From Caenimonas soli (GTDB lineage: Bacteria > Pseudomonadota > Gammaproteobacteria > Burkholderiales > Burkholderiaceae_C), in NCBI RefSeq assembly GCF_013155545.1, contig NZ_JABJVV010000007.1, forward strand, positions 1 through 64,000: DNA of 64,000 nt, given 5' to 3'. This document shows, one piece after another, positions 8,172 through 16,902 of the stretch (positions are counted from its first letter, which is position 1; every line of letters starts with the position of its first letter). The notes beneath the pieces are model-generated. The model saw only the letters and a program-made list of their open reading frames with translations. It was not told the origin of the DNA and made no database searches. A program made the translations under genes and the position numbers.

Positions 8172-9809
8172 TCAAAGCATGGTGCGGCGGAAGTCCGCCA
8201 ATATAGCGCCGAGATAGGCATTGAAACGCGCAGCTGAAGCACCGTCGATCACCCGGTGGTCCCACGACAGCGACAGCGGCAGCATCAGCCGCGGCTGGAA
8301 CTGCTTGCCATCCCACAACGGTTCCATCTGGCTCTTGCAGACGCCGAGGATAGCCACTTCCGGCGCGTTGATGATGGGCGTGAAGTAACGTCCGCCGATG
8401 CCGCCGAGGGAGGAAATGGTGAAACCGGCGCCGGACATGTCCGCGGGCCCCAGCTTGCCATCGCGCGCCTTTTTGGCCAGATCGCCCATTTCCTGGCTGA
8501 TCTGCAAGATGCCTTTCTTGTCGGCGTCCTTGATCACCGGCACCACCAGGCCATTGGGCGTGTCTGCTGCGAAGCCGACGTGGTAGTACTGCTTGAGCAC
8601 GAGCTGCTCGCCGTCGAGCGAGGCGTTGAAGTCGGGGAATTTCTTCAAGGCCGCGACGCAAGCCTTGATGAGGAAAGCCAGCATCGTCACCTTGACGCCC
8701 GACTTCTCGTTTTCCTTGTTGAGCTGGACCCGGAAGGCTTCCAGGTCGGTGATGTCCGCGTCATCGTGGTTGGTGACGTGCGGGATCATCACCCAGTTGC
8801 GATGCAGGTTGGCGCCGCTGATCTTCTTGATCCGGCTCAGGTCCTTGCGCTCGATGGGGCCGAACTTGGCAAAGTCCACCTTCGGCCAGGGCAGCAACCC
8901 CAGCGCTTCACCGCCGCCTGCGGGCGCTTTCCCACCCGCCGCCTTGGTACTGGCTTCGCCCTTCATCACCGCCTTGGTGAAGGCTTGCACGTCTTCCTGC
9001 GTGATGCGTCCCTTGGGGCCGGTGCCTTTCACTTCCTCAAGGGGGACGCCCAATTCGCGGGCGAACTTGCGCACCGACGGTGACGCATGCGGCAGCTGCC
9101 CAGTGGGCGCGACCGGTTCATGAGGTGGCAATGCCGCGGTAGGCGGTGTGCGCTCTGCCGCTGGTGAAGGGGCCGGTGCTGCCGGCGCGGGCGCCGGAGC
9201 GCCTTGAACTGCGGGAGCGCTCGCCGCGCCGCCTTCAAGCACGGCAATCAGGTCCCCCACGTTGACCTTGTCGCCCAGCTTGACCTTGAGTTCCTTCACC
9301 ACGCCGGCGGCGGAAGACGGAATCTCCATCGAGGCCTTGTCGGACTCCACGGTGAGCAGCGACTGCTCGACCTTGACGGTATCGCCCGGCTTGACCAGCA
9401 GCTCGATGACGGCCACGTCCTTGAAGTCGCCGATGTCGGGTACGTGGATTTCGACGCTTTGCCCGGCGGCCACGCCAGGAGCGGGTTGCGAGGGCGCCGG
9501 TGCGGCGGCCGGCTGCGAGGGCGGCGCAGGCTGCGCGGCGGCTGGAGCCGCGGGCGCCGCCGCTGCTGCATCGGCGCTTTCCAGCACCACCAGCACCGAG
9601 CCCTGCTTCACCTTGTCGCCGAGCTTGACCTTCAGCTCCTTGACGACTCCGCCCTGCGAGGACGGGATCTCCATCGAAGCCTTGTCCGACTCCACCGTGA
9701 CCAGCGATTGCTCCGCCTTCACTGTATCGCCGGGCTTGACCAGCAATTCGATGACCGAAACCTCATCGAAGTCCCCGATGTCGGGGACCTTCACTTCAAT
9801 CGATGCCAT
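8172..9809 (-). CDS. aceF: Pyruvate dehydrogenase E2, dihydrolipoamide acetyltransferase
   Basis: The protein has 545 residues with two N-terminal lipoyl domains (Lys43 and Lys158, both in [13 protein letters not shown]), Ala/Pro-rich linkers, a peripheral subunit-binding domain at about 245-283 ([21 protein letters not shown]) and the acyltransferase core ending with the catalytic [13 protein letters not shown]. It transfers the acetyl group from lipoamide to CoA and forms the core of the complex. The first lipoyl domain is nearly identical to that of the E3 encoded in the same operon. The gene lies 29 bp downstream of aceE. Confidence 0.96.
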   Translation of the reverse strand: MASIEVKVPDIGDFDEVSVIELLVKPGDTVKAEQSLVTVESDKASMEIPSSQGGVVKELKVKLGDKVKQGSVLVVLESADAAAAAPAAPAAAQPAPPSQPAAAPAPSQPAPGVAAGQSVEIHVPDIGDFKDVAVIELLVKPGDTVKVEQSLLTVESDKASMEIPSSAAGVVKELKVKLGDKVNVGDLIAVLEGGAASAPAVQGAPAPAPAAPAPSPAAERTPPTAALPPHEPVAPTGQLPHASPSVRKFARELGVPLEEVKGTGPKGRITQEDVQAFTKAVMKGEASTKAAGGKAPAGGGEALGLLPWPKVDFAKFGPIERKDLSRIKKISGANLHRNWVMIPHVTNHDDADITDLEAFRVQLNKENEKSGVKVTMLAFLIKACVAALKKFPDFNASLDGEQLVLKQYYHVGFAADTPNGLVVPVIKDADKKGILQISQEMGDLAKKARDGKLGPADMSGAGFTISSLGGIGGRYFTPIINAPEVAILGVCKSQMEPLWDGKQFQPRLMLPLSLSWDHRVIDGASAARFNAYLGAILADFRRTML

Positions 9810-9838
9810 GTTCTTGTTCTCCGGGTCTTCTTATTGCG

Positions 9839-12550
9839 TCAAGCGTACAGCGGATTGATCTTGTCTGTCTTGATGCCGTACTTCTTGATGGCTTCAGCGA
9901 CCTTGGCCACAGGCACCGTGCCATCCTCGCTGAGGGCCTTGAGCGCGGCCAGGACGACGTAGTGGCGATTGACTTCGAAATGCTCGCGCAGCTTGCTGCG
10001 GAAATCGCTGCGGCCGAAACCATCGGTGCCCAGCACTTTGTAGGTACGCCCCTTTGGAATGAACGGACGGATCTGCTCGGCGTACGCCTTCATATAGTCG
10101 GTGGAGGCCACGACCGGCCCGCTGTGCTTGTCGAGTTGTTGTGCCACGAACGATACCCGGGGCTTCTCCATGGGATGCAACAGGTTGTAGCGTTCGCAGT
10201 CCTGGCCTTCGCGCGTGAGCTCGTTGAAGCTCGGGCAGCTCCACACGTCGGCGGCAACGCCCCATTCCTTTTGCAGCAGTTCCTGGGCCGCCAGCGACTC
10301 GCGCAGGATGGTGCCGCTGCCAAGCAGCTGCACGCGCGGCGCCTTGGCCATGGCCGCGCTCTCCTTGCACATGTACATGCCCTTGATGATCTGCTCTTCC
10401 GTGCCGGGCTTGAGGCCGGGCATGGGGTAGTTTTCGTTCAGCAGCGTGATGTAGTAGTAGACGTTGTCCTGCTGCTCCACCATGCGCTTCAGGCCGTGGT
10501 GCATGATGACGCCGACTTCGTGGGCGAAGGTCGGGTCGTAGCTCACGCAGTTGGGGATGGTGTTGGCCATGATGTGGCTGTGGCCGTCCTCGTGCTGCAG
10601 GCCTTCGCCGTTGAGCGTGGTGCGCCCGGAAGTGCCGCCCAGCAGGAAGCCCCGGGCCTGCATATCACCCGCGGCCCAGCACAGGTCGCCCACGCGCTGC
10701 AGCCCGAACATCGAGTAATAGATATAGAACGGCACCATGATCCGGTTGCTGGTGCTGTACGACGTGGCCGCCGCGATCCAGCTGGCCATGCCGCCGGCCT
10801 CGTTGATGCCTTCTTGCAGGATCTGGCCGGACTTGTCTTCCTTGTAATAGGAAACCTGGTCCTTGTCCTGCGGCGTGTACAGCTGGCCTTCGGGGTTGTA
10901 GATGCCGATCTGGCGGAACAATCCCTCCATGCCGAAAGTGCGGGCCTCGTCCACCAGGATGGGCACGGCGCGCGGTCCCAGTTCCTTGTCGCGCAGCAGC
11001 GCGGTGAGAAAGCGCACATAAGCCTGCGTGGTGCTGATCTCGCGGCCTTCGGCCGTCGGCTCCAGCACCGCCTTGAAGGCCTCGAGCGGCGGCACCTTCA
11101 GCTGTTCATCGGCCTTGGGCCGGCGCTTGGGCAGGTAGCCGCCCAGGGCCTTGCGCCGGGCGTGCAGGTATTCCATCTCAGGCGTGTGCTCGGCAGGCTT
11201 GTAGAACGGCACCTCGGCCAACTGCTCGTCCGGGATGGGAATGTTGAAGCGGTCGCGGAACGCCCGGATGTCGTCGTCGGTCAGCTTCTTGGTCTGGTGC
11301 GCCGTGTTTTTGCCCTCGCCGCTCTTGCCCATGCCGAAGCCCTTGACGGTCTTGATCAGCATCACCGTGGGCTGGCCCTTGGTGTTGACGGCCCTGTGAT
11401 AAGCGGCGTACACCTTTTGCGGGTCGTGCCCGCCACGCTGCAGGCGCCAGATGTCCTCGTCGCTCAGCTTGGCAACCATTTCCGAGGCCTTGGGATGGCG
11501 GCCGAAGAAATTCTTCCGCACGAAGGCGCCGTCGTTCGCCTTCATGGCCTGGTAGTCGCCGTCCAGCGTGTCCATCATGATCTTGCGCAGCACGCCTTCC
11601 TTGTCGCGCGCCAGCAGCGGGTCCCAGTAGCTGCCCCAGATCAGCTTGATCACGTTCCAGCCGGCGCCGCGGAACTCGCCTTCGAGTTCCTGGATGATCT
11701 TGCCGTTGCCGCGCACCGGGCCATCCAGTCGCTGCAGGTTGCAGTTGACGATGAAGATCAGGTTGTCCAGCTTCTCGCGGGCGGCCACGCCGATGGCGCC
11801 CAGGCTTTCCACCTCGTCCATCTCGCCATCGCCGAGGAAGGCCCAGACTTTCCGGTTCTCGGTATTCGCAATGCCACGGGCATGCAGGTACTTCAGGAAG
11901 CGCGCCTGGTAGATCGCCATCAGCGGGCCGAGGCCCATGGATACGGTGGGGAACTGCCAGAACTCGGGCATCAGCTTGGGGTGCGGGTAGCTGGAGATTC
12001 CCTTGCCATCCACTTCCTGGCGGAAATTCAGGAGTTGCTCTTCGGTCAGGCGCCCTTCCAGGAAGGCGCGGGCGTAGATGCCCGGCGAACTGTGGCCCTG
12101 GATGTAGAGGCAGTCGCCTCCGTGGTCTTCGCTTTCCGCGTGCCAGAAGTGGTTGAAGCCGGCGCCGAACATCGTCGCCAGGGAAGCGAACGAGCTGATG
12201 TGCCCCCCGAGGTCGCCGCCATCGGCCGGATGGAGCCGGTTGGCCTTGACCACCATGGCCATCGCGTTCCAGCGCATATAGGCGCGCAGCCGCTCCTCTA
12301 CTTCGAGGTTGCCCGGGCATCGCTCTTCATCGGCGGGCTCGATGGTGTTGACGTAGCCCGTCGTCGCGGAGAACGGCATGTCGATGCCCTCCTGGCGGGC
12401 TTGCTCCAGCAATTGCTCCAGCAGGAAGTGGCCGCGGTCGCGGCCCCCGGACTGAATGACCGCGGAAAGCGCATCTATCCATTCGCGAGTTTCCTGGGCG
12501 TCCGCGTCATTGGCGGCCGATCCGAACAGGTTGTCGGGCTGAGCTGACAT
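9839..12550 (-). CDS. aceE: Pyruvate dehydrogenase E1, homodimeric type
   Basis: The product has 903 residues, the usual length of the homodimeric ThDP-dependent E1 (about 890). It has the thiamine diphosphate motif GDGEMDEVESLGAI and conserved blocks GHISSFAS, RDKEGVLRKIMMDTLDG, GFLLGGTSGRTTLNGEGLQH and YKVLGTDGFGRSD. It decarboxylates pyruvate and acetylates E2. AGGAGACAAAGAC precedes the ATG at 12550. It is the first gene of the operon aceE-aceF-Ntn hydrolase-lpdA, and a 226-bp region separates it from the divergent sensor kinase. Confidence 0.97.
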   Translation of the reverse strand: MSAQPDNLFGSAANDADAQETREWIDALSAVIQSGGRDRGHFLLEQLLEQARQEGIDMPFSATTGYVNTIEPADEERCPGNLEVEERLRAYMRWNAMAMVVKANRLHPADGGDLGGHISSFASLATMFGAGFNHFWHAESEDHGGDCLYIQGHSSPGIYARAFLEGRLTEEQLLNFRQEVDGKGISSYPHPKLMPEFWQFPTVSMGLGPLMAIYQARFLKYLHARGIANTENRKVWAFLGDGEMDEVESLGAIGVAAREKLDNLIFIVNCNLQRLDGPVRGNGKIIQELEGEFRGAGWNVIKLIWGSYWDPLLARDKEGVLRKIMMDTLDGDYQAMKANDGAFVRKNFFGRHPKASEMVAKLSDEDIWRLQRGGHDPQKVYAAYHRAVNTKGQPTVMLIKTVKGFGMGKSGEGKNTAHQTKKLTDDDIRAFRDRFNIPIPDEQLAEVPFYKPAEHTPEMEYLHARRKALGGYLPKRRPKADEQLKVPPLEAFKAVLEPTAEGREISTTQAYVRFLTALLRDKELGPRAVPILVDEARTFGMEGLFRQIGIYNPEGQLYTPQDKDQVSYYKEDKSGQILQEGINEAGGMASWIAAATSYSTSNRIMVPFYIYYSMFGLQRVGDLCWAAGDMQARGFLLGGTSGRTTLNGEGLQHEDGHSHIMANTIPNCVSYDPTFAHEVGVIMHHGLKRMVEQQDNVYYYITLLNENYPMPGLKPGTEEQIIKGMYMCKESAAMAKAPRVQLLGSGTILRESLAAQELLQKEWGVAADVWSCPSFNELTREGQDCERYNLLHPMEKPRVSFVAQQLDKHSGPVVASTDYMKAYAEQIRPFIPKGRTYKVLGTDGFGRSDFRSKLREHFEVNRHYVVLAALKALSEDGTVPVAKVAEAIKKYGIKTDKINPLYA

Positions 12551-12776
12551 GTCTTTGTCTCCTGTAGGTCTTCACGTAATTCACGTTAATTTAGTACGGT
12601 GCCCCGTACCGTGCCGGGAGTGTCGCATAGATTTTGTCTCATTTCAAATGGCGCGTATTGATTTCATATTGTGGTTTATGCGTACCGCCCTGGAGGCAAA
12701 ATGACCGCGCACACGGTCGGGCGAGCCTGCCGCAAGCTCTTGCCGAACCGCGGGTACGCCTACACTTGTAGGCTTC
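12551..12776. promoter_or_regulatory. Divergent promoter region of aceE operon and sensor-kinase operon
   Basis: This region should hold the promoters for both units. It contains a perfect dyad GTACGG-TGCC-CCGTAC at 12594-12609, 44 bp upstream of aceE, and the direct repeat TTCACGTAA/TTCACGTTA at 12571-12588. Neither resembles the PdhR site AATTGGTNNNACCAATT. They are candidate binding sites for the divergently encoded FixJ-like regulator or another factor. The region is AT-rich around 12630-12680, as expected for a promoter. Confidence 0.45.
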
Positions 12777-15329
12777 ATGCAAGAACCCGTTACCCCTTCC
12801 GATTTCCACGACACGGCAGCGCCGGCGCAGGCGACTTCGCCTTCGCTTTGGTGGCGGCGCTGGTGGCGGCGCCAGACGCCCGGTCGCCAGGATCGTTTCG
12901 CCATGTTGGCGCCGCTGGCGGCTGTCCTGCTGTTCCTCGCCGCCATCGTTTCAGCATTCGGGTACCTCCGGTTGGAGGAGATGGACCGCGAGCAGGAAGC
13001 CGTCAAACGCGACGTCGAATACGCCCAGCAGCGCGTGCGGTTGCGCTTGCTGGAGCGCCAGGAACAGATGATGCGCATCGCCCGCGACATTTCCAACAAG
13101 GAAGTCGACGAGGAAGAATTCGTGGGCCGCTCGGAGTCCATGATCATCCAGTACCCTGAACTGCAGGCCGTCACCTGGATCGACGCGCGCCGCCGCATCA
13201 AGGCGGGCTATGCCGCTCCCAGCGTTTCCAGCAGCCAGATCCGCGCAGCCGGCGAGACTTTGCGCGCCGGTGAAACGGAAAGCACCTACAGCCTGGCTCG
13301 CGACCTGCAGCAGCCGGTGTATTCCCAGCCCGCGGCGGGCACCGACGGCACCGGCCTGCTCCAGCTGCACATCCCGCTCACCGAGCAGGGCCGATTCAGC
13401 GGCGTGATCCTGGGTGAGTATTCCATCGACGGCTTGCTGCGCTACGGTGTTCCGGCCGAGGTTTCCGCCAAGTACGCAGTGGCGCTGCTGGATGGCAAAG
13501 GCCGCGTACTGGCCGGCAGCTCGGTGCCGGCCCGCAACCCTGCCACACAGCTGCTGCCCTGGGCGGCGCAGGCCAATGAATACGAGGTGCCGGTGTCGCC
13601 GGTGGGCAACGGCCTCATCATCCGCGCGCAGGCCTATCGCACTTCGCTGGGCGTGATCGGCAGCGGCCTGTTCTGGCTGGTCGGCGCCCTGAGCGTGATG
13701 ACCGCGTGGATGCTGATCGGTAACTGGCGCCATACGCGCCGCCGCATGCAGGCGCAGCAGGCCCTGGTGGCCGAGACCAATTTCCGCCGCGCCATGGAGA
13801 ACTCCATGCTCACCGGCATGCGCGCCCTCGACATGCAGGGCCGCATCACCTATGTAAACGCGGCGTTCTGCCAGATGACGGGCTGGAGCGAAGCCGAACT
13901 GGTCGGCCGCACCCCGCCGTTTCCCTACTGGCCGGAGGCCGATCGCGAACAGTTGGCCGCGCGCTTGGACGACGAACTGCAGGGGCGCACCACGCCCGGC
14001 GGCTTCCAGGTTCGCGTCAAGCGCAAGGACGGCAGCCTGTTCGACGCGCGTCTTTACGTCTCGCCGCTGGTCGATGCCAAGGGTCACCAGACCGGCTGGA
14101 TGACCTCGATGACCGATATCACCGAGCCCAATCGCATCCGCGAGCAGCTCTCGGCGTCCTATGAGCGCTTCACGACGGTGCTGGAGGCGCTGGACGCCTC
14201 GGTTTCCGTGGCGCCTCTGGGCAGCGAGGAACTGCTCTTCGCCAACAAGCTGTATCGCCTGTGGTTCGGCGTGCAGACCGCGGGACACCTGCAGATGGTG
14301 GCGCAGGCGGGCGTTCCCGAGCATCCGCGCAACGACGAGTCGCTGGACGAAGTGGATTCGTTCGTCGGCCTGCCCACCGGCGCGCTGACCACCGCGCAGT
14401 CGGAGAACGCCGAGATCTTCGTGCCCGAACTGGGCAAGTGGCTGGAAGTGCGTTCGCGCTACCTGAACTGGGTGGACGGCCGCCTGGCGCAGATGGTGAT
14501 CGCCACCGACATCACGCCGCGCCGCCATGCCGAGGAGCAATCGGCCGCCCAGGCCGAACGCGCGCAGTCCGCCAGCCGCCTGATCACCATGGGCGAGATG
14601 GCTTCCAGCGTGGCACATGAATTGAACCAGCCGCTCACGGCCATCAACAACTACTGCAACGGCATGGTCTCGCGCATCAAGGGCAAGCAGATCAACGAGG
14701 ACGACCTGCTCGCAGCCCTGGACAAGACCGCGCGGCAGGCCCAGCGCGCGGGCCAGATCATCCAGCGCATCCGCTCCTTCGTGAAACGCAGCGAGCCCAA
14801 TCGCACCTTGTCCGACATCACGCTGATGGTCAACGAGGCGGTGGAACTGGCCGAGATCGAACTGCGCCGGCGCAACGTACGCCTGTCCCACTACGTGGCG
14901 GCGCGCCTGCCCAAGCTGATGGTCGATCCCATCCTGATCGAGCAGGTGTTGGTGAACCTCTTGAAAAACGCCGCCGAATCGATAGAGCACGCACGGCGTC
15001 CCGCGGCTCGCCGCAGCGTCGAACTGCGCGTGATTCCAAAGCAGGTGGACGAACTGCCGGTGGTGGAATTCTCCGTGCTCGATTCGGGCGCGGGCCTGGC
15101 GCCCGAGGTGATGGAGCGCCTCTATGAAGCCTTCTTCTCCACCAAGGTCGAGGGCATGGGCATAGGCCTGAATTTGTGCCGGACGATCGTCGAGTCGCAC
15201 CAGGGGCGGATGCAGGCGGAGAACATCTACAATGGCACCGAAGTCGCCGGTTGCCGTTTCTCCTTCTGGATTCCAGTCTCCGGCGCTACAAATAACATAG
15301 CTAACAAGGACGCCGGGGTGACCGTATGA
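12777..15329 (+). CDS. Membrane-bound PAS-domain sensor histidine kinase (FixL/DctB-like)
   Basis: The product has 850 residues: a first membrane segment at about 44-65, a periplasmic sensing region to about 295 that looks CHASE-like, a second membrane segment near 297-320, two PAS domains (about 335-460 and 460-590), a dimerisation domain with phospho-accepting His614 in AHELNQPLTAI, and an HATPase with LLKNAAESIE, DSGAGL and GMGIGLNLCRTIVE. The kinase core is of the FixL/DctB group. Its stop overlaps the start of the FixJ-like regulator (ATGA). The periplasmic ligand is unknown; being divergent from aceE suggests control of pyruvate or carboxylate metabolism, which is inference. The start lacks a strong ribosome-binding site. 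Confidence 0.85.
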   Translation: MQEPVTPSDFHDTAAPAQATSPSLWWRRWWRRQTPGRQDRFAMLAPLAAVLLFLAAIVSAFGYLRLEEMDREQEAVKRDVEYAQQRVRLRLLERQEQMMRIARDISNKEVDEEEFVGRSESMIIQYPELQAVTWIDARRRIKAGYAAPSVSSSQIRAAGETLRAGETESTYSLARDLQQPVYSQPAAGTDGTGLLQLHIPLTEQGRFSGVILGEYSIDGLLRYGVPAEVSAKYAVALLDGKGRVLAGSSVPARNPATQLLPWAAQANEYEVPVSPVGNGLIIRAQAYRTSLGVIGSGLFWLVGALSVMTAWMLIGNWRHTRRRMQAQQALVAETNFRRAMENSMLTGMRALDMQGRITYVNAAFCQMTGWSEAELVGRTPPFPYWPEADREQLAARLDDELQGRTTPGGFQVRVKRKDGSLFDARLYVSPLVDAKGHQTGWMTSMTDITEPNRIREQLSASYERFTTVLEALDASVSVAPLGSEELLFANKLYRLWFGVQTAGHLQMVAQAGVPEHPRNDESLDEVDSFVGLPTGALTTAQSENAEIFVPELGKWLEVRSRYLNWVDGRLAQMVIATDITPRRHAEEQSAAQAERAQSASRLITMGEMASSVAHELNQPLTAINNYCNGMVSRIKGKQINEDDLLAALDKTARQAQRAGQIIQRIRSFVKRSEPNRTLSDITLMVNEAVELAEIELRRRNVRLSHYVAARLPKLMVDPILIEQVLVNLLKNAAESIEHARRPAARRSVELRVIPKQVDELPVVEFSVLDSGAGLAPEVMERLYEAFFSTKVEGMGIGLNLCRTIVESHQGRMQAENIYNGTEVAGCRFSFWIPVSGATNNIANKDAGVTV

Positions 15330-15952
15330 GCTTGATTCCAAAGAAGGGCACCGTGTACGTGGTCGACGACGACGAGGCCGTGCGCGATTCGCTGCAATGG
15401 CTGCTCGAAGGCAAGGACTACCGCGTTCGCTGTTTCGACTCGGCCGAGTCTTTTCTTTCGCGCTACGACCCGCGCGAGGTGGCCTGCCTGATCGTCGACA
15501 TCCGCATGGGCGGAATGACCGGGCTGGAACTGCAGGACCGCCTGCTCGAACGCAAATCACCCCTGCCCGTGGTGTTCATCACCGGCCACGGTGACGTGCC
15601 GATGGCGGTGAACACCATGAAGAAAGGCGCGATGGACTTCATCCAGAAGCCTTTCAAGGAAGACGAGCTGGTGAGCCTGGTCGAGCGCATGCTGGAACAT
15701 GCCCGGGGCGCCTTCGCCGAGTACCAGAGCGCGGCCAGCCGCGACGCCCTGCTCTCCAAGCTGACGTCGCGCGAAGCGCAGGTGCTCGAGCGCATCGTCG
15801 CCGGCCGCCTGAACAAGCAGATCGCCGACGATCTGGGCATCAGCATCAAGACGGTTGAAGCGCACCGCGCCAACATCATGGAAAAGCTCAACGCCAATAC
15901 AGTGGCGGATCTGCTGAAGATCGCCTTGGGCCAGAACGCACCAAAAGCGTAA
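15326..15952 (+). CDS. FixJ-family response regulator
   Basis: The protein has 208 residues: a receiver (VVDDDEAVR, phospho-acceptor Asp58 in LIVDIRMGG, TGHGDVPMAV, IQKPF) and a LuxR-type helix-turn-helix (LTSREAQVLERIVAG, SIKTVEAHRANIMEKL). The architecture and the HGDVPMAV block are typical of FixJ/TodT/DctR-type regulators. It is translationally coupled to the kinase and is its cognate partner. The GTAC dyad in front of aceE is one possible target. Confidence 0.9.
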   Translation: MSLIPKKGTVYVVDDDEAVRDSLQWLLEGKDYRVRCFDSAESFLSRYDPREVACLIVDIRMGGMTGLELQDRLLERKSPLPVVFITGHGDVPMAVNTMKKGAMDFIQKPFKEDELVSLVERMLEHARGAFAEYQSAASRDALLSKLTSREAQVLERIVAGRLNKQIADDLGISIKTVEAHRANIMEKLNANTVADLLKIALGQNAPKA

Positions 15953-15961
15953 CGGACGATA

Positions 15962-15986
15962 ACGCGCCGGCCGTGGCCGGACGCGT
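15962..15986 (+). terminator. GC-rich hairpin between regulator gene and folD
   Basis: ACGCG-CCGGC, loop CGTG, then GCCGG-A-CGCGT can fold into a ten-pair stem with one bulged A, ten bases after the regulator's stop codon. There is no run of T after it (CCTTGTG), so intrinsic termination is doubtful; it may only attenuate or stabilise the transcript. Confidence 0.35.
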
Positions 15987-16000
15987 CCTTGTGATTAAAG

Positions 16001-16852
16001 ATGACAGCCAATTTAATTGACGGAAACGCCCTCGCCAGAAAAATCCGCGCCGAGGTGGCCGGGCGCACCGCAGCGCTCAAGGCCAAGGGTGTCCAGCCCG
16101 CGCTCGCCATCATCCTGGTGGGCGAAGACCCGGCCAGCCAGGTCTACACCAAGCACAAGGTCAACGACAGCACCGAGACCGGCCTGGACGCCACGCTGGA
16201 GCGCTATCCCGCGGACATGAGCGAGGCGCAGCTGCTGGCGCGCATCAAGACACTCAACGACGATCCCGCCGTCCACGGAATCCTGGTGCAGCTGCCCCTG
16301 CCCAAGCACATGGACGCCCACAAGGTGATCGAGACCATCTCGCCCGCCAAGGACGTGGACGGCTTCCACGTGGCCAGCGCCGGCGCCCTGATGGTCGGCC
16401 AACCCGGCTTCTGGCCCTGCACGCCCTACGGCTGCATGAAGATGCTGGAAAACATCGGCTACGACCTGCGCGGCAAGCATGCGGTAGTCATAGGCCGCAG
16501 CAACATCGTGGGCAAACCGATGGCGATGATGCTGCTGCAAAAGAATGCCACGGTCACCATCTGCCACAGCGCCACGAAAGACCTCAAGGCCCACACCCTG
16601 CAGGCCGACGTGATCGTGGCCGCGGTGGGCAAGCGCAACATGCTGACCGCCGACATGGTCAAGCCCGGCGCGGTGGTCATCGACGTGGGCATGAACCGCA
16701 ACGACGAAGGCAAGCTCTGCGGCGACGTGGATTTCGCCGGTGTCAATGAGGTGGCGGGCTGGATCACGCCGGTGCCCGGCGGCGTCGGGCCCATGACCCG
16801 CGCCATGCTGTTGGTCAACACGCTCGAGGCGGCTGAGCGGGCGGCCGGATAG
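16001..16852 (+). CDS. folD: Methylenetetrahydrofolate dehydrogenase/cyclohydrolase
   Basis: The protein has 283 residues. It interconverts 5,10-methylene-, 5,10-methenyl- and 10-formyl-tetrahydrofolate in the cytosol using NADP. Visible signatures are [16 protein letters not shown] with the catalytic Lys, [18 protein letters not shown], the dinucleotide-binding [13 protein letters not shown], and the C-terminal [15 protein letters not shown]. The length is that of the family. The ATG at 16001 starts the canonical N-terminus ([18 protein letters not shown]). Confidence 0.96.
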   Translation: MTANLIDGNALARKIRAEVAGRTAALKAKGVQPALAIILVGEDPASQVYTKHKVNDSTETGLDATLERYPADMSEAQLLARIKTLNDDPAVHGILVQLPLPKHMDAHKVIETISPAKDVDGFHVASAGALMVGQPGFWPCTPYGCMKMLENIGYDLRGKHAVVIGRSNIVGKPMAMMLLQKNATVTICHSATKDLKAHTLQADVIVAAVGKRNMLTADMVKPGAVVIDVGMNRNDEGKLCGDVDFAGVNEVAGWITPVPGGVGPMTRAMLLVNTLEAAERAAG

Positions 16853-16902
16853 GCAAATCCTCAGGGCCTTGTAACCGGCCGTGCTGACGCAAAATGAGGG
16901 GG

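Noticed and set aside
9803..12547. A 914-codon open frame on the plus strand opposite aceE
   Set aside because: Long antisense frames are common in GC-rich DNA. The translation is low in structure and has no recognisable family, while the minus strand encodes a full-length, well-conserved E1 subunit.
12701..13159. ATG with a strong GGAGG before it upstream of and overlapping the sensor kinase in another frame
   Set aside because: The frame has no family match and runs into the kinase gene out of frame. A short leader peptide is possible, but nothing else supports it.
12951..15560. An 869-codon open frame opposite the sensor kinase
   Set aside because: It is a shadow of the conserved kinase frame, rich in His, Arg, Gly and Ala, with no domain.
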